From Herbidospora yilanensis (GTDB lineage Bacteria; Actinomycetota; Actinomycetes; Streptosporangiales; Streptosporangiaceae), in contig NZ_BBXE01000036.1 of the NCBI RefSeq assembly GCF_001570565.1, positions 1-64,000 on the forward strand: DNA of 64,000 bases, read 5' to 3'. The notes under the pieces are model-generated. The model did no database searches and was not told the origin of the DNA. It worked only from the letters and a program-made list of their open reading frames with translations. The translations under genes were made by a program, and so were the position numbers. Shown here in pieces: positions 1 to 7,946 of this stretch. The stretch's first letter is position 1; each line of letters opens with the position of its first letter.

Positions 1-18
1 CTAACACCTGACATACGC

Positions 19-48
19 GAGCCCCGGTGCCGAACGGCGCCGGGGCTC
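19..48. terminator. GC-rich hairpin, probable terminator
   Basis: GAGCCCCGG (19-27) pairs perfectly with CCGGGGCTC (40-48), and an inner GCCG/CGGC pair extends the stem. It lies just downstream of the small minus-strand gene at 70-270 and may also end a gene entering from the left edge. There is no long T-run, as is usual for actinomycete hairpin terminators. Confidence 0.6.
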
Positions 49-69
49 TCGCGTTCCGGTGGGAGGGGG

Positions 70-270
70 TCACGACCAGTCGGGCGACTTGCTCTTGCCG
101 CTCGTCAGCTTCATGACCCCCATGACGGCGAGGCCGATGACGCCGATGATCAGAACCCACTTGAGGAGCCCGAAGACCAGCCCGATGAGCCAGCCGATGA
201 CGAAGAAGGCGGCGACCGCCATGACGGCGTACAGAAGAATGCGTCCCATAGGCTTCACGGTAAGTCTCAT
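70..270 (-). CDS. small hydrophobic membrane protein
   Basis: A 66-residue protein, or 59 residues if the in-frame ATG at 249 is the true start (MGRILLY...). Nearly the whole length from residue 8 to 55 is hydrophobic, with two closely spaced membrane-spanning stretches around a VFGLLKWVLI segment, followed by a short charged tail (SGKSKSPDWS). It resembles the many small conserved actinobacterial inner-membrane proteins of unknown role. It stands alone and diverges from the MerR gene. No strong Shine-Dalgarno separates the two possible starts. Function unknown. Confidence 0.6.
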   Translation of the reverse strand: MRLTVKPMGRILLYAVMAVAAFFVIGWLIGLVFGLLKWVLIIGVIGLAVMGVMKLTSGKSKSPDWS

Positions 271-336
271 TTGCCGAGAAATCGCGGGTCAGGCGGCAAC
301 ATCAGGGACAACTCAGGGGCGTCTCAGGGGCGGTCG

Positions 337-367
337 TTGACCCTCACACGGTGTCAGCCGATAGACC
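337..367 (+). promoter_or_regulatory. candidate MerR-type promoter with 19-bp spacer
   Basis: TTGACC (337-342) and TAGACC (362-367) are separated by 19 bp, and the dyad ACAC-G-GTGT (346-354) sits inside the spacer. MerR-family activators typically act on such over-long spacers with a central dyad. The regulator's ATG follows 9 nt after the -10-like box, so autoregulation is the simple reading. Inferred from sequence only. Confidence 0.45.
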
Positions 368-376
368 GGAGGCGTC

Positions 377-1189
377 ATGTACAACATCGGAGACTTCGCC
401 AGAATCGGTCGCGTGTCGGTGCGCATGCTGCGCCACTACGACGCGCTCGGCCTGCTCACCCCCGCCCGGGTCGACCCCCTGACGGGCTACCGCTCCTACG
501 AGGCCGCCCAGCTCAGCCGCCTCAACCGGGTCGTGGCCCTGAAGGACCTCGGATTCAGCCTCCAGCAGGTCCGCCAGATCCTCGACGAGAAGGTCGGCGT
601 GGCCGAACTGCACGGGATGCTCCGGCTCCGCCGGGCCGACCTGGAAGCCCGGGTCGAGGCCGACCGGGTCCGGCTGCGAGGGGTCGAGGCGAGGATCCAG
701 ATCATCGAGAAGGAGGGCGTCTTGCCAGCCGACGTCGTTGTGAAATCCGTCCCTGCCGTCCGGGTCGCGGAGCTGTCGGCCGTCGCCGAGAGCTACGCCA
801 GCGAGCACATCGGACCCGTCATCCAGCCGCTCTACCCGGAGCTGCACTGCCGCCTGACCAAGGCGGGGGTGGAACTCGCCGGGCCGGGCATCGCCTACTA
901 CGAGGAGGCGCCCGACGGCGGAGTGAAGATCCACGCCAGCTTCCCCGTCAACGTCGCGCCGGACCCGGCGTACGACTTCGACGTCGTGGACCTCCCGCCG
1001 ATCGACCGGGCGGCGACGATCATCCACCACGGGCCGATGGACGGCGTGGACGCGACCATCCAGAACCTGCACCGATGGATCGAGGACCACGGGGAGCGGG
1101 CGGTCGGATTCAGCCGGGAGGTGTACCTGGAGTACGGAATGGGCGACCCGGAGAACTGGGTGACGGAGATCCAGGAACCGCTGGCCTGA
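377..1189 (+). CDS. MerR-family regulator with GyrI-like effector domain
   Basis: A 270-residue protein. Residues 1-70 form a MerR winged helix-turn-helix (MYNIGDFARIGRVSVRMLRH..., then YDALGLL and the typical GYRSYE wing). Residues 75-115 are the dimerising coiled coil. From about 120 to the end there is a GyrI-like/AraC effector-binding domain, as in BmrR- and TipA-like multidrug regulators that sense bulky organic ligands. GGAGG at 368-372 lies 4 nt before the ATG. No efflux gene is adjacent, so the target is not evident. The promoter-like sequence upstream suggests autoregulation. Confidence 0.85.
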   Translation: MYNIGDFARIGRVSVRMLRHYDALGLLTPARVDPLTGYRSYEAAQLSRLNRVVALKDLGFSLQQVRQILDEKVGVAELHGMLRLRRADLEARVEADRVRLRGVEARIQIIEKEGVLPADVVVKSVPAVRVAELSAVAESYASEHIGPVIQPLYPELHCRLTKAGVELAGPGIAYYEEAPDGGVKIHASFPVNVAPDPAYDFDVVDLPPIDRAATIIHHGPMDGVDATIQNLHRWIEDHGERAVGFSREVYLEYGMGDPENWVTEIQEPLA

Positions 1190-1489
1190 GACGGCCCGGC
1201 GGTGACCCGCGCCCTGAGCGGGGCGATCGACACACCGGCCACGAGCAGTGCGACGGAGCCGAACCACATCTCCCACAGACGGCCGGGGCAGCCGGGGTCA
1301 GACACTGTGGCCATCCCAGCCGTAGGGGTTGTCGTAGAACGCCGCGGCCGCGAGCCGGCCGATCCATCGCATGAGGCGATCTTTGGAGCGATGAGCACCG
1401 GATCGTAACGCGACGGGTCGCCCAGGTGAGGCCAGGCGGCACGCCGAAGCCGACGAGCTTGAACCGAAGTGCTGGGAGCAGACGAGCCG
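1190..1489. other. intergenic stretch, no gene seen
   Basis: Between the convergent MerR gene and dapD. The open frames here have poor codon bias and no recognisable product. Nothing beyond the hairpin at its right end can be supported. Confidence 0.6.
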
Positions 1490-1519
1490 GGGGGCGGCGC
1501 CGCAGAAGGCGCCGCCCCC
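1490..1519. terminator. bidirectional terminator hairpin
   Basis: A perfect 12-bp stem, GGGGGCGGCGCC (1490-1501) with GGCGCCGCCCCC (1508-1519), around the loop GCAGAA. It lies 4 bp beyond the dapD stop codon and between convergent genes, so it can serve both strands. Confidence 0.8.
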
Positions 1520-1523
1520 TGGC

Positions 1524-2480
1524 TTAGTCGTTGGCGTGGAGGGCGGCGTTGAGTTCGACCTTGCCGCCCGTGCGGGCCTTGGCGACGACCGCGCCGGTCA
1601 CCGAGTCGCGCAGGAACAGCAGGCCGTTCTGGCCCGACAGCTCCTTGGCCTTGACGACGGTGCCGTCGGGCAGGGTCACCTTGGTGCCCGCGGTGACGTA
1701 GAGGCCGGCCTCCACCACGCAGTCGTCGCCCAGGGAGATGCCGATGCCGGCCTGGGCGCCGATGAGGCAGCGCTGCCCGACCTGGATGATCTCCTTGCCG
1801 CCGCCCGACAGGGTGCCCATGATCGACGCGCCGCCGCCGACGTCGGAGCCGTCGCCCACGACCACGCCGGCCGAGATGCGGCCCTCGACCATCGAGGCGC
1901 CCAGGGTGCCGGCGTTGAAGTTGACGAAGCCCTCGTGCATGACGGTCGTGCCGGACGCCAGGTGGGCGCCGAGCCGGACCCGGTCGGCGTCGCCGACGCG
2001 CACCCCGGTCGGGAGCACGTAGTCGACCATGCGAGGGAACTTGTCGACCGAGTAGACGGTCACCGGGCCGCGGGCCCGCAGCCGGGCGCGGACGTTCTCG
2101 AAGCCCTCGACCTGGCAGGGGCCGTAGTTGGTCCACACGACGTTGGCCAGCAGGCCGAAGACGCCGTCGAGGTTGGCCTGGTGGGGCTGGACCAGACGGT
2201 GGGACAGCAGGTGGAGGCGCAGGTAGACGTCATAGGTGTCGGCCGGCGGGTCGGACAGCTTGCCGATCCCGACCGAGACGGCCACGACCTCGACACCCCG
2301 CTCGGGGTCTTCCCTGACCAGGTTCGCCAGGTCGCCCACCTCGACGGCGGCCAGGCGCCGGACTCCCGGCTCGCCGGGGTCGCCGAGGGCGGGGTTGGGG
2401 AACCAGACGTCGAGGACCGTGCCGTCGGGGGTGACGGTCGCGAGCCCCACACCGTGAGCACCGGATTCGATGAAAGTCAC
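1524..2480 (-). CDS. dapD: tetrahydrodipicolinate N-succinyltransferase DapD
   Basis: A 318-residue protein that succinylates 2,3,4,5-tetrahydrodipicolinate in the succinylase branch of the diaminopimelate/lysine pathway, in the cytoplasm. The N-terminal 110 residues match the actinobacterial DapD cap domain. From about residue 165 the chain shows left-handed beta-helix hexapeptide repeats (for example [16 protein letters not shown] and [16 protein letters not shown]), where succinyl-CoA binds. The motif [14 protein letters not shown] is characteristic of the actinobacterial branch. Monocistronic, closed by the hairpin at 1490-1519. The usual pathway partner dapE is not in the window. Confidence 0.95.
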   Translation of the reverse strand: MTFIESGAHGVGLATVTPDGTVLDVWFPNPALGDPGEPGVRRLAAVEVGDLANLVREDPERGVEVVAVSVGIGKLSDPPADTYDVYLRLHLLSHRLVQPHQANLDGVFGLLANVVWTNYGPCQVEGFENVRARLRARGPVTVYSVDKFPRMVDYVLPTGVRVGDADRVRLGAHLASGTTVMHEGFVNFNAGTLGASMVEGRISAGVVVGDGSDVGGGASIMGTLSGGGKEIIQVGQRCLIGAQAGIGISLGDDCVVEAGLYVTAGTKVTLPDGTVVKAKELSGQNGLLFLRDSVTGAVVAKARTGGKVELNAALHAND

Positions 2481-2522
2481 GGTTCAAGAACCTACCGCTC
2501 CCGTCCCGGCCGAAACGACGCG

Positions 2523-2549
2523 GGAACCGGCCTGTGGAAAACCGCGTCC
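2523..2549 (+). promoter_or_regulatory. candidate ECF-type promoter
   Basis: GGAACC (2523-2528), a 16-bp spacer, then CGTCC (2545-2549): the classical extracytoplasmic-function sigma promoter form. It lies about 255 bp upstream of the ECF sigma gene, so an autoregulated transcript with a long leader is possible. Experimental support is absent. Confidence 0.45.
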
Positions 2550-2604
2550 GGCGGGCGGATATCCACAGGTGGCCACGTCGGGTTCGCCCTCCGTCAACCC
2601 GTGT

Positions 2605-2621
2605 GGTCACGTTGGGTGACC
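2605..2621. repeat. inverted repeat in the dapD-sigma intergenic region
   Basis: GGTCAC-GTTGG-GTGACC, perfect 6-bp arms around 5 bp. A second dyad, CCTGTGGA (2531-2538) and TCCACAGG (2562-2569), lies to its left and overlaps the candidate ECF promoter. Either could be an operator for dapD or the sigma gene. Confidence 0.4.
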
Positions 2622-2803
2622 GGGCCCGGACGCGGGCCGCCATCGGGATTCACACGGCGTCAACGGGAGTTCGTATGCGTCGGTTACGTTGCTTCGACAC
2701 CCTGCCGAAAAGATCGCTCACAGAGGGTGATTAGGTGGACAAGGGGAGATGCCGGGCAGGGGGGACATCTCGGGCATCAGGCGTTCACTGGAGGGTCGCG
2801 GGA

Positions 2804-3415
2804 ATGTCGGAGGGCGTCGTTAGGCTCGGTGGGGTGACCGATTTTCCGCCCGATCCGGTGATCGTGGCCGGGCTGCGAAGCGGCGACGAAGAGGTCTTCG
2901 CGCTGCTCCTCGACGAATGGTCACGGGGAATGTTGCGGCTCGCCAGGTCATACGTGTCGACGGCGGCGTCGGCCGAGGAGGTCGTACAGGACACGTGGCT
3001 CGCCGTGATCCGGGCCGTCGGCACCTTCGAGGGCCGGTCGTCGCTGCGCACGTGGGTCTACCGCATCCTGGTCAACACGGCGCGGAGACGGGGAGAGCGG
3101 GAGAGCCGTACGATCCCTGTGAGCAGCGTCGACGGCGAGCGTCCCGACGGCGTCCCGCCCGAGAGGGCCGAGGGCGGTCCCGAGGGGGCGGCGCTGGCCG
3201 GCGAGGTCAGGGCGCTGATCGACAAGGCGGTGGGAACCCTCCCGTCCCGGCAGCGCGCCGTGATCACGCTGCGCGACATGGAGGGCTACGGCTCCGAGGA
3301 GGTCTGCGAGATCCTGTCGATCTCCCCGGCCAACCAGCGGGTGCTGCTCCACCGTGCCAGGGCGGCCGTCCGCGACCACCTGGCCGCCTATTACGACGGG
3401 AGAGGAGGGCCATGA
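2804..3415 (+). CDS. ECF RNA polymerase sigma factor
   Basis: About 203 residues. Region 2 (DEWSRGMLRLARSYV, then AEEVVQDTWLAVIRA) is followed by SSLRTWVYRILVNTARRR. Region 4 contains LPSRQRAVITLRDMEGYGSEEVCEIL with the HTH recognition helix ahead of LHRARAAVRD. The ATG at 2804 is chosen because GGAGGG at 2790-2795 sits 8 nt before it; a GTG at 2834 is the alternative. The gene overlaps a zinc-finger anti-sigma gene by ATGA, the usual regulator pairing. It lies directly before the ergothioneine genes, but control of them is only a guess. Confidence 0.9.
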   Translation: MSEGVVRLGGVTDFPPDPVIVAGLRSGDEEVFALLLDEWSRGMLRLARSYVSTAASAEEVVQDTWLAVIRAVGTFEGRSSLRTWVYRILVNTARRRGERESRTIPVSSVDGERPDGVPPERAEGGPEGAALAGEVRALIDKAVGTLPSRQRAVITLRDMEGYGSEEVCEILSISPANQRVLLHRARAAVRDHLAAYYDGRGGP

Positions 3416-3651
3416 ACTGCGACGAGTTCGCCGAACTCGTGACCGCCTATCTCGACGACGCGCTCGACGACTCCTCCCGCCCCCTCTTCCTCGACCACAT
3501 GGCCCGCTGCTCCGGCTGCACCGGCTACTACGGCCAGTTCACCGCCGCGATCACCGCGCTCGGCGAGCTCCCCGCCCCCGGCCTGTCCCCGAAGGCGCGA
3601 TCCCACCTGCTGACGGCCTTCCGCGAAGCGAGTTCAGAAAAGCCGGAGTGA
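3412..3651 (+). CDS. zinc-finger anti-sigma factor
   Basis: A 79-residue soluble protein with the zf-HC2 core: an N-terminal MNCDEFAELVTAYLDDAL helix and the HMARCSGC (H-x3-C-x2-C) zinc-binding motif near residues 29-36. No membrane segment is present, so it looks like a cytoplasmic ZAS-type anti-sigma factor (RsrA-like size) instead of a transmembrane sensor. Such proteins can lose zinc and release sigma on thiol oxidation. Whether this one is redox-sensitive is not shown. Its start overlaps the sigma stop codon, so the two should be made together. Confidence 0.85.
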   Translation: MNCDEFAELVTAYLDDALDDSSRPLFLDHMARCSGCTGYYGQFTAAITALGELPAPGLSPKARSHLLTAFREASSEKPE

Positions 3652-3689
3652 GGGTGTAACGCCGGGGCCGGTCGCGGATCTGAGTGGTC

Positions 3690-4904
3690 ATGGCCGATGT
3701 GCTGGCATACGCGGAAGGCTGTTTCACCGGGAGCCCCGGCGATCAGGTCGGTGTCGAGCTGGAGTTCCTCGTCCACGATGTGTGCGACCCGGCGCTGACC
3801 GTCCCCATCGCGCGGACCACCGGCGCCCTCGGCGGGCTGACCCTCCCCGGCGAGAGCGTGATCACCTTCGAGCCCGGAGGGCAGATCGAGTTGTCCGCGC
3901 CACCGGGTCCCCTGCCATCGGCCGTGGCCGCGCTCCAGGAAGACGTCGATCGGGTACGTTCCGCGCTCGCCGCCGCCGGCCTCACCCTCGGCCGGTCGGG
4001 GCTCGACGGCCATCGCCGCCCGCTGCGGCAGCTCCACACCCCGCGCTACGACGCCATGGCGGCCTGCCTGGGGCAGCCCTACGGCGCGTTGATGATGTGC
4101 TCGACCGCGTCGATCCAGGTCAACCTCGACTTCGGCGCAGACCCGTTCACCCGATGGCGCCGGGCCCATCTGTTCGGGCCGGCACTGGTGGCGGCGTTCG
4201 CCAACTCGCCGGGCCCGGTGCCCTGGTTCGGCTCGTGGTTGTCGGGGCGGCAGGCCGTCTGGCTGGCCCTCGACCCGTCGCGCACGGCACCCGTCGGGGC
4301 GGGTGAACGGGTGGCGGGCGGGCGGCCCCCCGTTTCGGGCGATGGGGCCGGTGCGCCGGATCCGCCCGGCCGAGGGCATCCGCCCGCCGACTGGGCCGAC
4401 TACCTTCAGACCGCGAAACTGATGCTCGTCAAAGAGATCGACGGGTCCTGCCGGCAGACGGCGGATGGTCATCGGTTTCGCGACTTCCGGCAGGTGGCGG
4501 GGCGGCCGCCGACCCTCGACGACCTCGCCTATCACGCCACCACGCTCTTCCCGCCCGTCCGGCCGCGCGGGTTCATGGAGATCCGCTACCTCGACGCCCT
4601 CGGGCCGGTCGCCTGGCCGGTCGCCGTCGCCGTCACCTACACCCTGATCGTCGACGACGCGGCGGCCACCGCGGCGGCCGGAGACGCCCTGGCCGTGGCC
4701 GGGCAGTGGGCCGAGGCCGCGCGGTGCGGGCTCGCCGCCCCGGCCTTCCGGCAGGCCGCCGTCGCCGCCTTCCGGGCCGCCGCCGACGCGCTGCCCCGGT
4801 GGGGCGCGCCACCGAACCTGATCGACCAGGTCACCGACTACGCCGTGCGGTTCGTCGAACCCGGCCGGTCCCCGGCCGCCGACCTCCTTTTGGAGACGCG
4901 ATGA
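3690..4904 (+). CDS. egtA: glutamate-cysteine ligase EgtA
   Basis: About 404 residues from the ATG at 3690 (a GTG two codons upstream is also possible). EgtA makes gamma-glutamylcysteine, the sulfur donor of ergothioneine synthesis. The GCS2-type active-site strands are visible: GVELEFLV near the N-terminus, FEPGGQIELS around residue 66, and the STASIQVNLD strand. Around residues 205-230 is a proline/glycine-rich loop (GAGERVAGGRPPVSGDGAG) not expected in the fold core. It overlaps egtB by ATGA and heads a tightly packed egtABCD operon. Confidence 0.93.
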   Translation: MADVLAYAEGCFTGSPGDQVGVELEFLVHDVCDPALTVPIARTTGALGGLTLPGESVITFEPGGQIELSAPPGPLPSAVAALQEDVDRVRSALAAAGLTLGRSGLDGHRRPLRQLHTPRYDAMAACLGQPYGALMMCSTASIQVNLDFGADPFTRWRRAHLFGPALVAAFANSPGPVPWFGSWLSGRQAVWLALDPSRTAPVGAGERVAGGRPPVSGDGAGAPDPPGRGHPPADWADYLQTAKLMLVKEIDGSCRQTADGHRFRDFRQVAGRPPTLDDLAYHATTLFPPVRPRGFMEIRYLDALGPVAWPVAVAVTYTLIVDDAAATAAAGDALAVAGQWAEAARCGLAAPAFRQAAVAAFRAAADALPRWGAPPNLIDQVTDYAVRFVEPGRSPAADLLLETR

Positions 4905-6184
4905 AGGAACAGATCGCCGCCCAGCTCCTCGCCGTGCGCGACCGATCTCTCAGCTACACCGACGCCGACGACCACCTCCTCGTCCGCCAGCACTCCCCGC
5001 TGATGTCACCACTGGTCTGGGACCTCGCCCACGTCGGCAACTACGAGGAACTCTGGGTGCTGCGCGAGGTCGGCGGCATCACGCCGCTGCGGCCCGAGAT
5101 CGACGACATCTACGACGCGTTCAAGACGCCCCGCCGCGACCGTCCGTCGCTGCCGATGCTGGGCCCGGCCGAGGCCCGCAAATACATCGAGGGTGTACGC
5201 GGCCGCGTGCTCGACGTCCTCGACAAGGTCGACTTCGACGACCCGAACCCGCTCAAGTCGGGCGGCTTCGTGTTCGGGCTGGTCATCCAGCACGAACACC
5301 AACACGACGAGACCATGCTGGCCACGCTCCAGTTGTCCCGTGAGCCCGGCCTCGTCAGCGACGGCGACCTGCCCACCGGGCGGCCGGTGTCGGGTGAGGT
5401 GTTCGTGCCGGGCGGCCCGTTCACCATGGGCACCGACGTCAACCCGTGGGCCTACGACAACGAACGCCCCGCCCACACCGTCGACGTGCCCGCGTTCTGG
5501 ATCGACCGGGTGCCCGTCAGCAACGGCGACTACCTGGCCTTCGTCGAAGACGGCGGCTACCGCGACCCGCGCTGGTGGCATCCCGAGGGCTTCCGGCTGG
5601 GCCTCCAGGCGCCGCTGTTCTGGACCCGCGACGACGGCGGAAGCTGGTGGCGCACCCGCTTCGGCCGCGCCGAGCTGATCCCGCCCAACGAGCCGGTCCA
5701 GCACGTGAGCTGGTACGAAGCCGACGCCTACGCCCGCTGGGCGGGCAAACGGCTGCCGACCGAGGCCGAATGGGAGAAGGCCTGCGCCTGGGACCCGGAA
5801 GAGGGCCGGGCCCGCCGCTACCCGTGGGGCGAGGAGCCGCCGGCCCCGGGCCTGACCAACCTCGGCCACCGCGCCGCCCGCCCGGCCCCGGTGGGCGCCT
5901 ACCCCGCCGGCGCGAGCGCCTACGGCGTCGAGCAGATGATCGGCGACGTCTGGGAGTGGACGTCCTCGACGTTCCAGCCCTATCCGGGTTTCCGCGCGTT
6001 CCCCTACCGCGAATACAGCGAGGTCTTCTTCGGGCCCGACTACCGCGTGCTGCGCGGCGGCTCGTGGGCCGCCGATCCGGCGGCCGTCCGCGCGACCTTC
6101 CGCAACTGGGACTATCCGCAGCGCCGCCAGATCTTCTCCGGTTTCCGCTGCGCCCGCGACGCTTCGCCGGGGGAGGCCCGCTGA
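4901..6184 (+). CDS. egtB: ergothioneine sulfoxide synthase EgtB
   Basis: A 427-residue non-haem iron enzyme that joins trimethylhistidine (hercynine) and gamma-glutamylcysteine with O2 to form the sulfoxide. The N-terminal DinB-like bundle carries the expected iron ligands: His44 in WDLAHVGN, and His131 and His135 in QHEHQHDETM. The C-terminal half is a formylglycine-generating-enzyme-like sulfatase-modifying domain (PGGPFTMG near 171, then WAGKRLPTEAEWEKA, GDVWEWTSS and LRGGSW). Length is normal for the family. The ATG overlaps the egtA stop and the gene ends in a TGATG overlap with egtC. Confidence 0.96.
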   Translation: MKEQIAAQLLAVRDRSLSYTDADDHLLVRQHSPLMSPLVWDLAHVGNYEELWVLREVGGITPLRPEIDDIYDAFKTPRRDRPSLPMLGPAEARKYIEGVRGRVLDVLDKVDFDDPNPLKSGGFVFGLVIQHEHQHDETMLATLQLSREPGLVSDGDLPTGRPVSGEVFVPGGPFTMGTDVNPWAYDNERPAHTVDVPAFWIDRVPVSNGDYLAFVEDGGYRDPRWWHPEGFRLGLQAPLFWTRDDGGSWWRTRFGRAELIPPNEPVQHVSWYEADAYARWAGKRLPTEAEWEKACAWDPEEGRARRYPWGEEPPAPGLTNLGHRAARPAPVGAYPAGASAYGVEQMIGDVWEWTSSTFQPYPGFRAFPYREYSEVFFGPDYRVLRGGSWAADPAAVRATFRNWDYPQRRQIFSGFRCARDASPGEAR

Positions 6185-6891
6185 TGTGCCGCCACGCCGC
6201 CTGGCTCGGCGAACCGCGCCCGCTGTCGTCGCTGATCCAGCAGCCCGACCACGGCCTGCTGAAACAGTCCTACGTACCGAGACGGCAACGCTGGGGCACC
6301 GTCAACGCCGATGGATTCGGCATGGGCTGGTACGCCCACGACCGCGTCATCCGATATCGCCGGTCCATCCCGATGTGGGCAGACGCCAACCTCGAAGGCC
6401 TGGCCGCCTCGGCGATCTCCGGCTGCCTCATCGCGGCGGTCCGCTCCGCCACCGTCGGCATGCCGATCGAAGAGACCGCCACCGCCCCCTTCCTGGAGGG
6501 GAAGTGGCTGTTCAGCCACAACGGCCGCGTCCCCGGCGAGGCGCTGACCGGCCTGAAGGCCCATGAGGCCGAGAGCACCTGCGACTCGGCCAAGCTCGCC
6601 GCCGGGGTGTTCGCGCTGGGGCGGCTGGGCTGGAGCCTCGGCGACGCCATCGCCGAGGTCACCACGGCCGCCGGAGGCGCCGACGCGGAGGCGAGGGTCA
6701 ACCTGCTCGCCACCGACGGCCAGACCATCGCGGCCACCACCTGGGGCGACACGCTCTTCGTGCGGTCACTCCCCGAGGGGGTGCTGGTGGCCAGCGAGCC
6801 GCTCGACGACCGCGACGACGGCTGGGTCAGCGTGCCCGACCGCACTCTCGTGCTCGTCACGCCCGACGGAATCGACTGGAGGGACCTGTGA
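6184..6891 (+). CDS. egtC: gamma-glutamyl-hercynylcysteine sulfoxide hydrolase EgtC
   Basis: A 235-residue class II glutamine amidotransferase-fold hydrolase that removes glutamate from the EgtB product. The chain begins MCRHAAWLG, so Cys2 becomes the N-terminal nucleophile after Met removal. NADGFGMGWY (about residues 40-50) and the FSHNGRVPG loop (about 103) are the matching Ntn-hydrolase substrate-binding motifs. It sits between egtB and egtD with overlaps at both ends. Confidence 0.95.
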   Translation: MCRHAAWLGEPRPLSSLIQQPDHGLLKQSYVPRRQRWGTVNADGFGMGWYAHDRVIRYRRSIPMWADANLEGLAASAISGCLIAAVRSATVGMPIEETATAPFLEGKWLFSHNGRVPGEALTGLKAHEAESTCDSAKLAAGVFALGRLGWSLGDAIAEVTTAAGGADAEARVNLLATDGQTIAATTWGDTLFVRSLPEGVLVASEPLDDRDDGWVSVPDRTLVLVTPDGIDWRDL

Positions 6892-7838
6892 ACCTGATCG
6901 ACGCTGACTACCTGCGGCAGGCGCTGGAGAACGACGTCCGCGCGGGCCTCACGGCGGCGCCGAAATGGCTGCCACCCAAGTGGTTCTACGACGCCTGCGG
7001 AAGCGAACTCTTCACCAAGATCACTCGCCTGCCCGAGTACTACCCGACCCGGCGCGAACTGGCCATCCTCAAGGCCCACGCCCGCGAGATCGCCGCGGTC
7101 AGCGGCGCCGCCACCCTGGTCGAACTGGGCTCCGGCACCTCCGAGAAGACCGAGCTGCTCCTCGACGCCCTGGCCTCGGCCGGGACCCTGCGCACCTACA
7201 TGCCGGTCGACGTCGACTCGGTGACCCTGAAGGCCGCGGCCGACCGCCTGTCGGAGCGCTTCGAGGTGGTCGGCGTCTGCGCCGACTTCGAGAACCACCT
7301 GTCGCGGTTGCCGCAACGGCCAGACCGGATGGTCGCCTTCCTCGGCGGCACGATCGGCAACCTGGAGCCACCGGCCCGCGAGGTCTTCTTCAAGGAACTG
7401 CGCTCGACCCTGACCGACGGCGAGACCTTCCTGCTCGGCGCCGACCTGGTGAAAGACACCTCCCGGCTGATCGCCGCCTACGACGACTCCGCCGGGGTGA
7501 CGGCGGCGTTCAACCGCAACGTGCTGCGTGTGATCAACCGGCGCCTCGACGCCGACTTCGTGCCGGCCGACTTCGCCCACGTGGCGATCTACGACACCGA
7601 CCACGACTGGATCGAGATGCGCCTGCGCGCGACCAAAGACATGGTCGTCCACGTCAGGGCCCTCGGCCTGACGGTGATGTTCGCCGAGGGCGAGGAGATG
7701 CGCACGGAGATCAGCGCCAAGTTCCGCCAGGCGGGCCTGACCCGCGAACTGGCGATGGCGGGCTTCGAGGTGGAACGGTGGTACACGGACCCGGACGGCG
7801 ACTTCGCGCTGGTGTTGTCCCGCGCGGTACCGCGCTGA
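6888..7838 (+). CDS. egtD: histidine N-alpha-methyltransferase EgtD
   Basis: A 316-residue SAM-dependent enzyme that trimethylates histidine to hercynine, the first committed step. It starts with GTG inside the egtC stop overlap. Visible motifs are PKWFYDACGSELFTKIT with LPEYYPTR (histidine pocket), the SAM loop VELGSGTSEKTELLL, and FLGGTIGNLEP. It ends the operon. The desulfurase EgtE, which would complete the pathway, is not next to it and is not recognised elsewhere in the window. Confidence 0.96.
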   Translation: MNLIDADYLRQALENDVRAGLTAAPKWLPPKWFYDACGSELFTKITRLPEYYPTRRELAILKAHAREIAAVSGAATLVELGSGTSEKTELLLDALASAGTLRTYMPVDVDSVTLKAAADRLSERFEVVGVCADFENHLSRLPQRPDRMVAFLGGTIGNLEPPAREVFFKELRSTLTDGETFLLGADLVKDTSRLIAAYDDSAGVTAAFNRNVLRVINRRLDADFVPADFAHVAIYDTDHDWIEMRLRATKDMVVHVRALGLTVMFAEGEEMRTEISAKFRQAGLTRELAMAGFEVERWYTDPDGDFALVLSRAVPR

Positions 7839-7946
7839 CCTCTGGGAGACGAGGCAGCAAGGGCCCTGGCGGAGAGCAGTGCGGCCACCCGTCCGTGTCA
7901 GCCGTGTCAGCGTGGCTGCGGCCGCTTGTGCGTCACTTCCACATCG

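Noticed and set aside
2531-2569. Replication origin-like DnaA boxes
   Set aside because: Only two near-matches (8 of 9) in inverted orientation, with no dnaA, dnaN or box cluster nearby.
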